From JBFHRB01 sp041591915 (GTDB taxonomy: Bacteria; Actinomycetota; Nitriliruptoria; Nitriliruptorales; Nitriliruptoraceae): a stretch of DNA of 15,227 nt. The position numbers and the translations under genes are program-made. The notes beneath the pieces were generated by a model that was not told the origin of the DNA, searched no databases, and saw only the letters and a program-made list of their open reading frames with translations. Shown one piece after another: positions 1 to 5,555 of this stretch (its first letter is position 1; each line of letters starts with the position of its first letter). The stretch lies in contig JBFHRB010000050.1 in the NCBI GenBank assembly GCA_041591915.1, positions 1-15,227 of the forward strand. The letters are read 5' to 3'.

Positions 1-1
1 C

Positions 2-544
2 GTCACCTTCGACGGGCAGGACATCACCAACAGCTCGCCCGAGGTCCTGGTCCCGCAGGGCCTGGTCCTGTGCCCCGAGGGCCGCGGGATGCTGAAGGAC
101 CTGACGGTCCGCCAGAACCTCGAGCTCGGCGCCTACGTCGTCGAGGATCGGAGCCTGATCGAGCAGCGGCTCGAGCAGGCCTTCTCGGTCTACCCGATCC
201 TCAAGGAGCGCGAGAAGCAGCTCGCCGGCACGCTCTCGGGCGGCCAGCAGCAGATGCTCGCGATCGTCCGAGCGACCATGTCCGGCCCGCGGCTGCTGCT
301 CATCGACGAGGCCTCGCTCGGCCTCTCGCCCATCATGGCCGAGGACACGTTCGACCTCATCGGGCGCCTCAACGAGCAGCAGGGAGTCGCCGTGCTGATC
401 GTCGAGCAGAACGTGCTCGCGCTCGACCTCGCCCACCGGGCCTACGTGCTCGAGAAGGGCGAGATCAGCCAGCACGCCGAGGGCCACGAGCTCGACGACC
501 TCAAGGAAGAACTGCGCGAGATCTACCTCGGCAAGGGACACTGA
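2..544 (+). CDS. livF: Branched-chain amino acid ABC transporter ATPase, LivF type (5' end missing)
   Basis: This is the last 180 residues of an ABC ATPase that begins before the window. In the LivFGHMJK importer, LivF is one of two cytoplasmic ATPases driving uptake of leucine, isoleucine, valine or similar substrates. Seen in the fragment: the LivF-typical stretch CPEGRGMLKDLTVRQNL near residues 24-40, the ABC signature LSGGQQQ at 78-84, Walker B LLLIDEA at 98-104, and VEQN at 134-137, which in LivF/LivG replaces the usual switch-histidine segment. The Walker A loop lies outside the window. About 55 N-terminal residues are missing compared with the usual length near 235. One oddity is DEAS where most LivF proteins have DEPS. 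The stop is 4 nt before the next start, so the next gene is probably cotranscribed. Confidence 0.9.
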   Translation, partial: VTFDGQDITNSSPEVLVPQGLVLCPEGRGMLKDLTVRQNLELGAYVVEDRSLIEQRLEQAFSVYPILKEREKQLAGTLSGGQQQMLAIVRATMSGPRLLLIDEASLGLSPIMAEDTFDLIGRLNEQQGVAVLIVEQNVLALDLAHRAYVLEKGEISQHAEGHELDDLKEELREIYLGKGH

Positions 545-548
545 ACCG

Positions 549-1715
549 ATGACCGCTCGGCGCGTGCTGCTGCTGGCCACCCTGGTGGTCGGGATGCTGC
601 TCGCGCTCGGCGTGGGGTCCGCGTGGGCGCAGCTGCCACCGCCGCCCATCGATCCGCCTCCCACCGAGCCGCCGCCTCCGCCCCCACCGCCAGTTCCGAC
701 CGAGGACCCGGAACCGGAGCCGACCGAGGAGCCGCCGCCCCCGCCGCCGCAGGAGCCCGAGCCGGAACCGACGCGGACGACGCCGCCGCCACGCGAACCC
801 GAGGTGGCGCCACCGTCGCCCACCCCGAGCCCCTCGCCCTCGCCGACCGAACAGGTCCCGACCGGCGGCGTCGGTGTCGTCCCGGGGTTCCAGGTCATCG
901 TCCCGCCATCGGAGGGCGGCAGCGGGATCCTCGACCCGGTCGTCGCGCCGCCGCAGCCCGCGCCCTCCCCGCAGCCGGCCCCGATCTACTACGGCGATGG
1001 CCTGCGTGAGGTCAGCCGGATCGGCACGGCCGGCGTCGCGCCGCTTGCCGCCGTGATGCCCGGCACCTTCGGCATCGGCCTCGCGGCCATCATCGTCGCG
1101 GTCCTCACCTTCATGGGGGCCCAGTCACTGCTCCGACGAGGCTTCCTCGTCAAGCGAACCTCACAAGGAGAGATCGACGTGGAACGCACCCGTCGCTGGC
1201 GGTCGGCCGCCGGACTCGTCCTGCTCGCCCTCGCCGGCCTCATCGGGGTCGTCGGCTACCTACGGATCTCGCTCGAGACGCTCGTGCCGGTCCAGGTCGT
1301 CTACATGGCGTCAGCAGGCTTCGCCGTGATCGTCTTCGCGGTCGCCGGTGGCGCGCTGCTCGTCGCCGAGCAGTTGCGCGCGGACGAGAAGCGCATCTCG
1401 GAGATCGAGGGCGCGCTCACGTCGATCGCTGCGGCGCTCCGGCCGGCCGTGCAGGAGGCCCCGAGGCTGCTCGACCGCAGCGGGGGCAGCGACGCCGACG
1501 AGGATGAAGCCGACGACGTCGTGGTCGAAGACGAACCCGCCGAGGTCGCGTCGGCCGGCGGTGGCGGGACGGCCACGGCGACGAAGACGCGCACCACCAG
1601 GACGGCGACGACGCGCAAGCCGGCGTCCGGGAAGGCCGCGGCGAAGAAGACGACCGCCAAGAAGGCCCCGGCCAAGAAGACGACGGCGAAGAAGAGTGCC
1701 GCCAAGAAGAAGTAG
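549..1715 (+). CDS. Membrane protein with proline-rich ectodomain and histone H1-like lysine tail
   Basis: No named family was recognised for this 388-residue protein. Seen: a signal peptide (residues 1-27, likely cleaved after GSAWA), then a segment of about 80 residues (29-105) made mostly of Pro, Glu and Thr. Three hydrophobic helices follow near 173-193, 219-238 and 252-273, with a basic loop between the first two. After the third helix come a possibly coiled helix (274-298), an acidic patch (314-329) and a tail from about 345 rich in Thr, Arg, Lys and Ala that ends in repeated AKKT-like units. The positive-inside rule puts the proline-rich part outside and the Lys/Ala tail in the cytoplasm. 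Such tails resemble the C-terminal regions of histone H1 and bacterial H1-like proteins, so nucleic acid or polyphosphate binding is possible but unproven. Start: ATG with AAGGGA 11 nt upstream. It is followed after 8 nt by the sensor-like gene at 1724. Confidence 0.85.
   Translation: MTARRVLLLATLVVGMLLALGVGSAWAQLPPPPIDPPPTEPPPPPPPPVPTEDPEPEPTEEPPPPPPQEPEPEPTRTTPPPREPEVAPPSPTPSPSPSPTEQVPTGGVGVVPGFQVIVPPSEGGSGILDPVVAPPQPAPSPQPAPIYYGDGLREVSRIGTAGVAPLAAVMPGTFGIGLAAIIVAVLTFMGAQSLLRRGFLVKRTSQGEIDVERTRRWRSAAGLVLLALAGLIGVVGYLRISLETLVPVQVVYMASAGFAVIVFAVAGGALLVAEQLRADEKRISEIEGALTSIAAALRPAVQEAPRLLDRSGGSDADEDEADDVVVEDEPAEVASAGGGGTATATKTRTTRTATTRKPASGKAAAKKTTAKKAPAKKTTAKKSAAKKK
1636..1712 (+). repeat. 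Lys/Ala-coding short repeats at the end of the membrane protein gene
   Basis: In-frame, imperfect repetition of codon blocks reading roughly AKK(T/S/A) encodes the last 25 or so residues, including AAKKTTAKKAPAKKTTAKK. The DNA alternates gccaagaag and gcgaagaag units, which would favour slippage and length variation between strains. The amino acid pattern is that of histone H1-like tails. Confidence 0.75.
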
Positions 1716-1723
1716 GCAGCCCC

Positions 1724-2317
1724 ATGCAGTGGCAGATCGCCGCCGTGGCCAACGGCGTCATCATGGTGGCGTACTTCGCCATCTCGTTCACGATCTTCAA
1801 CGCGCTGCGCCGTGAGGGGCAGCTGCGCACCAACAAGCTGGGCCTGGCCACGGCGATGATCTTCTTCAGCTGCGGGGCCGGGCACGGCGAACACCTGCTC
1901 CACCTCGGCCTGCCGGCCCTTATCGACTACCCCGAGGGCCTGAGCGCCCGCGGTGCCTACGACTGGCACCTCATGGCCGTCGACGTCGTCACCGCATGCG
2001 TCGGCGTCTACTACTGGTCCATCCGGTCGACCTACCGCGCCGTGCTGCACGGCCCGAAGCTGTTCGAGGACCAGCGCGAGCGGCAGCGCCAGGCGCTCGA
2101 GCTGAACGACCGTGTCGTGCAGGGCCTCACCGCCGCCCAGTACGCCATCGAGGTCGGGGACTCCGAGCGCGCGCAGGCCTCCTTGACCGCGACCCTCGCC
2201 TCGGCGCGCGGGATCATCAGCGACCTGCTCGACGACGCGACCGCGAAGGACTTCCGCCCGGGCGACCTGGTCCGCAACCAGGCCGCGGCCATCCACCCCG
2301 ACGCGTCGGCCGGCTGA
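1724..2317 (+). CDS. Ethylene-receptor-like membrane domain with degenerate histidine-kinase dimerization helix
   Basis: This 197-residue protein has three predicted helices (about 5-27, 38-60, 80-100) and then a soluble helical part. The membrane part resembles the copper-binding N-terminal domain of ETR1-type ethylene receptors. Helix 1 holds VAYFAIS around Tyr17, helix 2 holds SCGAGH with Cys50 and His54 (Cys-x3-His, the Cu(I) ligand pair in ETR1), and helix 3 holds a VTACV stretch. The Tyr17 to Cys50 spacing of 33 equals Tyr32 to Cys65 in ETR1. Differences: Asn10 where ETR1 has Asp25, Ser21 for a conserved Pro, Asp87 where a Lys is usual, a longer loop before helix 3, and extra His57, His60 and His82. 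Residues 116-170 look like a HisKA_3 dimerization hairpin, but the ELHD motif reads ELND (Asn128) and no ATPase domain follows. It is therefore probably a non-phosphorylating sensor or scaffold. It lies 8 nt after the preceding gene, with a weak ribosome site. The coding call is firm; the function is inferred. Confidence 0.85.
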   Translation: MQWQIAAVANGVIMVAYFAISFTIFNALRREGQLRTNKLGLATAMIFFSCGAGHGEHLLHLGLPALIDYPEGLSARGAYDWHLMAVDVVTACVGVYYWSIRSTYRAVLHGPKLFEDQRERQRQALELNDRVVQGLTAAQYAIEVGDSERAQASLTATLASARGIISDLLDDATAKDFRPGDLVRNQAAAIHPDASAG

Positions 2318-2346
2318 GCGCGAACCGGCGCGCGAGCACCCACGGG

Positions 2347-2362
2347 TACGCTCCCTCGGGTG
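2347..2362 (+). promoter_or_regulatory. Candidate leaderless promoter of the ABC exporter operon
   Basis: TACGCT at 2347-2352 fits the actinobacterial -10 pattern TANNNT and ends 7 nt before the GTG start at 2360. No Shine-Dalgarno sequence lies between them. That spacing places transcription start at or next to the GTG, so the mRNA would be leaderless. No convincing -35 element was seen. Confidence 0.45.
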
Positions 2363-3325
2363 CCCGGTCCATCCCACGCCGCGTCGGCGACCACCTCCCA
2401 CGAGCCCGCGATCTCGATCCGCGGGCTCGTCAAGCGCTACGGCCGGGTCACCGCCGTGGCGGGCCTCGACCTCGACGTGGCGCCGGGGGAGACGCTGGCC
2501 CTGCTGGGCCCCAACGGTGCGGGCAAGACGACCACCATCGAGTGCTGCGAGGGCTACCGGCGCCCGGACGAGGGCACGGTGCGCGTGCTGGGCCTCGACC
2601 CGGAGCGTGACTCGTCACAACTGCGTCCTCGAGTCGGCCTGATGCTCCAGGAGGGCGGCGTCTACCCGCTCGCCCGCCCTGCGGAGGTGCTGCACCTCTT
2701 CGCGGCCTTCTACGCCGACCCGCTGGACCCGGACGAGCTCCTGCGCGACGTCGGCCTCGAGGACGCGCGCCGGACGAAGTACCGCGACCTGAGCGGGGGC
2801 CAGAAGCAGAGGCTGTCCCTCGCGCTGGCCCTCGTGGGCCGTCCCGAGGTGGTCTTCCTCGACGAGCCCACGGCCGGGCTGGACCCGCAGGCGCGGCGCC
2901 GAACGTGGCAGCACGTGCGAGCGCTCAAGGAGCGCGGCACCACCGTGGTGCTGACGACGCACCTGCTCGACGAGGCGGAGGAGCTCGCGGATCGGGTGGC
3001 CATCGTCGACGGTGGCGAGCTCGTCGCGCTCGGGACCCCCAACGAGCTGACGCACGACCACGTGCCGGCCGACGTCCGCTTCACCGCGGAACCGGGCCTC
3101 GACGTGCTCGCGCTCGGACGCCACCTCGGGGTCGTCGTCGACGAACAGCGTGGGGGCTCCTACCTCGTGCACGCCCCGGCCACCCCGAAGCTTCTGGCCG
3201 ACCTGACGGCGTGGCTGGCCGAGCGCGACGTGACCCTCGGTGAGCTCCAGGCCCGCAAGCGCAGCCTCGAGGACGTGTTCCTGAGGCTCACCGCCGAGCC
3301 GAGCAGCGCGGCGGTCCGGCCATGA
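2360..3325 (+). CDS. ABC exporter ATP-binding protein (DrrA/CcmA-like)
   Basis: This 321-residue cytoplasmic ATPase would power the permease encoded next to it. Seen in order: Walker A GPNGAGKTT (50-58), Q-loop Gln97, signature LSGGQ (144-148), Walker B VVFLDEP (164-170) and switch His201 in TTH. A C-terminal domain ends in LEDVFLRLT, typical of ABC-2 drug, polysaccharide or heme-type exporter ATPases of the DrrA group. The GTG start gives a 17-residue lead before the first strand and coincides with a leaderless promoter pattern. Its stop overlaps the permease start (ATGA), so translation is probably coupled. Substrate is not readable from sequence. In other actinobacteria, ABC-2 pairs are found beside ctaA and ctaB, as here, which hints at a role linked to oxidase or heme A assembly rather than drug efflux. 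Confidence 0.93.
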   Translation: MPGPSHAASATTSHEPAISIRGLVKRYGRVTAVAGLDLDVAPGETLALLGPNGAGKTTTIECCEGYRRPDEGTVRVLGLDPERDSSQLRPRVGLMLQEGGVYPLARPAEVLHLFAAFYADPLDPDELLRDVGLEDARRTKYRDLSGGQKQRLSLALALVGRPEVVFLDEPTAGLDPQARRRTWQHVRALKERGTTVVLTTHLLDEAEELADRVAIVDGGELVALGTPNELTHDHVPADVRFTAEPGLDVLALGRHLGVVVDEQRGGSYLVHAPATPKLLADLTAWLAERDVTLGELQARKRSLEDVFLRLTAEPSSAAVRP

Positions 3326-4089
3326 ACGCGGCGACCCTCCCGGCCCCGGCAGCTGGACCTCGCTGGCGCGCGATCGCGGCGCAGGCGCGGATCGAGCTCG
3401 TGCTGATGGTGCGGTCGGCCGAGAGCCTCGTGGTCACGCTCGGGATCCCGCTGGGGCTGCTGGTGTTCTTCTCGGTGGTGGACGTCCTGCCGACCGGAGA
3501 CCGCTCGGCGGTCGAGTTCCTCGTCCCGGGCGTGCTGGCCATCTCCGCCATGTCCACCGGACTGGTCGCGGTGGCGATCCAGACGGCCTTCGAGCGGAAG
3601 TACGCGGTCCTGAAACGACTGGGCGGCACGCCGCTGACCCGGGGTGGGTTCGTCACGGCCAAGGTCCTGGCGATGCTCGTGGTGCTGGGCATCCAGGCCT
3701 CCGCCGTCCTCGCGATCGCCAGCGCCGGCCTCGGCTGGGAGACCCGGTGGCGCGCCGTGCCGCTGGTCCTGGTCGCCCTCCTCGTGGGAGCGGCGACCTT
3801 CACCAGCATCGGGCTGCTCATGGCCGGTGCGCTGCGGGCCGAGCTCACCCTCGCCCTGTCGAACGCCGTGTTCCTGCTGCTCCTCCTCGTCAGCGGGCTG
3901 GCGTTCGACCTGCAGGCGCTGCCCGGCCCCCTCGCGTCCCTCGGTCTCGCGCTGCCGTCCGGCGCGCTGGGGCAGCTGCTCCGAGCCGCCGTCGACGGGT
4001 CGTTCGACGCCGGGTCGTTCATCGTGGTCGGGGTCTGGGGCGTGCTCGCCGCCGGCGCCGCCGTGCGCACCTTCCGCTGGGAGCCATGA
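3322..4089 (+). CDS. ABC-2 type exporter permease
   Basis: This 255-residue membrane subunit pairs with the ATPase directly upstream, whose stop it overlaps by 4 nt. Seen: a short amphipathic N-terminus, about six hydrophobic segments (near 35-55, 65-88, 112-135, 145-170, 178-197, 230-248), and the cytoplasmic motif FERKYAVLKRLGGTPLTR (90-107). A similar segment between helices 2 and 3 marks ABC-2 permeases of the DrrB type. The length matches a single-domain permease that would work as a homodimer. The transported substrate is unknown. A 320-bp gap separates it from coxB, so the oxidase genes probably have their own promoter. Confidence 0.9.
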   Translation: MNAATLPAPAAGPRWRAIAAQARIELVLMVRSAESLVVTLGIPLGLLVFFSVVDVLPTGDRSAVEFLVPGVLAISAMSTGLVAVAIQTAFERKYAVLKRLGGTPLTRGGFVTAKVLAMLVVLGIQASAVLAIASAGLGWETRWRAVPLVLVALLVGAATFTSIGLLMAGALRAELTLALSNAVFLLLLLVSGLAFDLQALPGPLASLGLALPSGALGQLLRAAVDGSFDAGSFIVVGVWGVLAAGAAVRTFRWEP

Positions 4090-4225
4090 GCCCGACGGGC
4101 GCTCTCCGCGACGCCGATGCACCGGGATTCCGACGTGCCGTGCCTCGGCGGCTAGGCTCTGCGCCGTTCCGGTGCGAGATGGACGCGTGTCGGGACACCT
4201 CGTGGTTCGACGCGAACCGTGGCGG

Positions 4226-4244
4226 TGCAGGCCCGACGCCTGCA
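4226..4244. repeat. Perfect inverted repeat in coxB leader (7-bp arms, 5-nt loop)
   Basis: TGCAGGC at 4226-4232 is exactly complementary to GCCTGCA at 4238-4244 across CCGAC. It could be an RNA hairpin or a regulator site. It has no T-run, so it does not look like an intrinsic terminator. Confidence 0.6.
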
Positions 4245-4288
4245 GCGACCCGGAGCCGGCCGAACCGCACCCTGGGGACCCGGTTGCA

Positions 4289-4307
4289 GACGTGCCCGCC
4301 GCACGTC
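4289..4307. repeat. Perfect inverted repeat in coxB leader (7-bp arms, 5-nt loop)
   Basis: GACGTGC at 4289-4295 pairs exactly with GCACGTC at 4301-4307 across CCGCC, about 100 nt before the coxB start. The geometry matches the repeat at 4226-4244 (same arm and loop lengths), but the arm sequence differs. It could be a leader hairpin or a dyad operator. Confidence 0.6.
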
Positions 4308-4395
4308 GGTCGGGGTGGGGCGCACCCTCCACGACCGGACGACAGGCGTGCCCATCCGCCACCGGGCCACCCGAAACCGATGTCCGACGGACGAC

Positions 4396-4412
4396 AAGGG
4401 GACGTGACGGTG
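4396..4412 (+). promoter_or_regulatory. Ribosome binding site deciding the coxB start
   Basis: AAGGGG at 4396-4401 stands 8 nt before GTG 4410. The competing in-frame starts, ATG 4380 and GTG 4404, have either no ribosome site or one too close. Starting at 4410 also leaves a normal lipoprotein signal peptide at the N-terminus. Confidence 0.65.
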
Positions 4413-5510
4413 CGTACCGCCCGGACGCGACAGCGCTGGCTCAAGGCAGCCGCGGTGCTCGCGCTCTCCCTCATCCTCAGCGCGTGTGGCAACGCCCCAC
4501 AGAGCGCGATCGACCCGCAGGGGCCGTTCGCCCAGAAGCCCGACGACCTGTTCCGGATCGTGTTCGCGATCGCCGTCGTCGTGTTCGTGCTCGTGCAGGG
4601 CCTCATCATCTACACGATGGTCAAGTTCCGCCAGAAGCCGGACGATGACGGGACCCTGCCCCCCCAGACGCACGGCAACACCAAGCTCGAGATCCTGTGG
4701 ACGGCCATCCCCGCGCTGATCCTGGCCGTGATCGCCGTCCCCACCGTGCAGATGATCTTCGAGCTCGACGCGGAGCCGGAGGGTGCCGTCCAGGTCGAGG
4801 TCATCGGCCACCGCTGGTGGTGGGAGTACCGCTACGACTTCGGGGGCGAGACCGTCTACACCGCCAACGAGCTGGCGATCCCGGCCGGCGTCCCCGTCCG
4901 GCTCTCGATGCGTTCCGAGGAGAACAACTCGGTCGAGAACGCCGTCATCCACTCGTTCTGGATCCCGCCGCTCGCCGGCAAGATGGACGTCGTCCCCGGT
5001 CGCGTGACGACCCTCAACATCATGGCCGACGAGCCCGGCTACTACCTCGGGCAATGCGCCGAGTACTGCGGCCTCAGCCACGCGAACATGCGCCTGCGGG
5101 TCAACGCGCTGAGCGCCAGTGACTGGCAGGCCTGGGTCGACAACCAGCTCGCGCCGGCCAACGTCCCGACCGACGGCACGCTCGAGGCGCGCGGGCGCGA
5201 GGTCTTCTACCAGGGCGCCTGCGTCGGCTGCCACGCGATCAACGACGGCGAGCCGTTCCTCCGTGCTGACGGCTCCGAGGTCGTCGCGGCCGGCCGCACC
5301 GGACCCGACCTCACGCACCTCGCCAGCCGCCAGGAGTTCGCCGGGGCCATCTTCGAGCTCAACGCCGAGACCCTGGCCGCGTGGCTCGAGAACCCGCCAG
5401 CGATGAAGCCGATGCGGCCGAACGAGTCGCCCGCCATCGGCATGCCGAACCTGAACCTCACGCCTGACGAGGTCGAGGCCCTGGTGGCCTACCTCCTCAG
5501 CCTCACGTGA
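4410..5510 (+). CDS. coxB: Cytochrome c oxidase subunit II with fused cytochrome c domain (caa3 type)
   Basis: Subunit II receives electrons at the CuA centre and passes them to subunit I. Seen in the 366-residue protein: a lipoprotein signal with lipobox LSAC (Cys26), two membrane helices (about 47-70 and 95-117), and a cupredoxin domain. Its CuA ligands are His181, Cys216, Glu218, Cys220, His224 and Met227 in QCAEYCGLSHANM, and the aromatic WWWEY patch is at 136-140. A C-terminal cytochrome c domain (about 255-366) has CVGCH at 271-275 and a probable axial Met345 in GMPNLNL. The fused heme c is the mark of caa3 oxidases, in which the enzyme carries its own cytochrome c. The bcc-aa3 supercomplexes of common actinobacteria lack it. 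It is first in a run with coxA, coxC, subunit IV, ctaG and a cupredoxin gene. Confidence 0.96.
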   Translation: MRTARTRQRWLKAAAVLALSLILSACGNAPQSAIDPQGPFAQKPDDLFRIVFAIAVVVFVLVQGLIIYTMVKFRQKPDDDGTLPPQTHGNTKLEILWTAIPALILAVIAVPTVQMIFELDAEPEGAVQVEVIGHRWWWEYRYDFGGETVYTANELAIPAGVPVRLSMRSEENNSVENAVIHSFWIPPLAGKMDVVPGRVTTLNIMADEPGYYLGQCAEYCGLSHANMRLRVNALSASDWQAWVDNQLAPANVPTDGTLEARGREVFYQGACVGCHAINDGEPFLRADGSEVVAAGRTGPDLTHLASRQEFAGAIFELNAETLAAWLENPPAMKPMRPNESPAIGMPNLNLTPDEVEALVAYLLSLT

Positions 5511-5538
5511 CCCTGACCGACCACGACCTCGCCTGACC

Positions 5539-5555
5539 GGGGAGGAACCTCCATG
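5539..5555 (+). promoter_or_regulatory. coxA ribosome binding site inside a short inverted repeat
   Basis: A strong site, GGGGAGGA (5539-5546), lies 6 nt before ATG 5553. The core GGAGG is followed after AA by its complement CCTCC (5541-5552), which touches the start codon. The site could therefore be partly masked in the mRNA by a small hairpin (4 bp with a 4-nt loop, or base pairing in trans). Confidence 0.5.

Larger units (their letters stand above)
4090..4409 (+). promoter_or_regulatory. Gap upstream of coxB: candidate promoter and structured leader
   Basis: No convincing gene was found in these 320 bases. The region holds a possible -10 box (TAGGCT, 4153-4158) with only a weak -35 (TTCCGA, 4128-4133, 19 nt spacer). 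It also holds several perfect inverted repeats: GGTTCG/CGAACC (4204-4218), TGCAGGC/GCCTGCA (4226-4244), GACGTGC/GCACGTC (4289-4307) and GGGTG/CACCC (4313-4327). A shorter one (AACCG/CGGTT, 4263-4285) and an odd palindrome GTCCGACGGAC (4382-4392) end just before the coxB ribosome site. If transcription starts near 4165, the cox mRNA would carry a structured leader of about 245 nt. Reading frames across it, including an upstream extension of coxB, lack a start with a ribosome site and would bury the lipoprotein signal. Confidence 0.4.

Noticed and set aside
1301..2401. Minus-strand open frame of 366 codons opposite the two membrane protein genes
   Set aside because: Its sequence is the complement of the Lys-rich tail and sensor-like gene, with no coherent fold. 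The plus-strand frames have signal peptide, helices and proper spacing.
3747..4409. Upstream extension of the coxB frame into the permease gene and gap
   Set aside because: It would overlap the permease in another frame and bury the lipoprotein signal. The GTG at 4410 has a good ribosome site.
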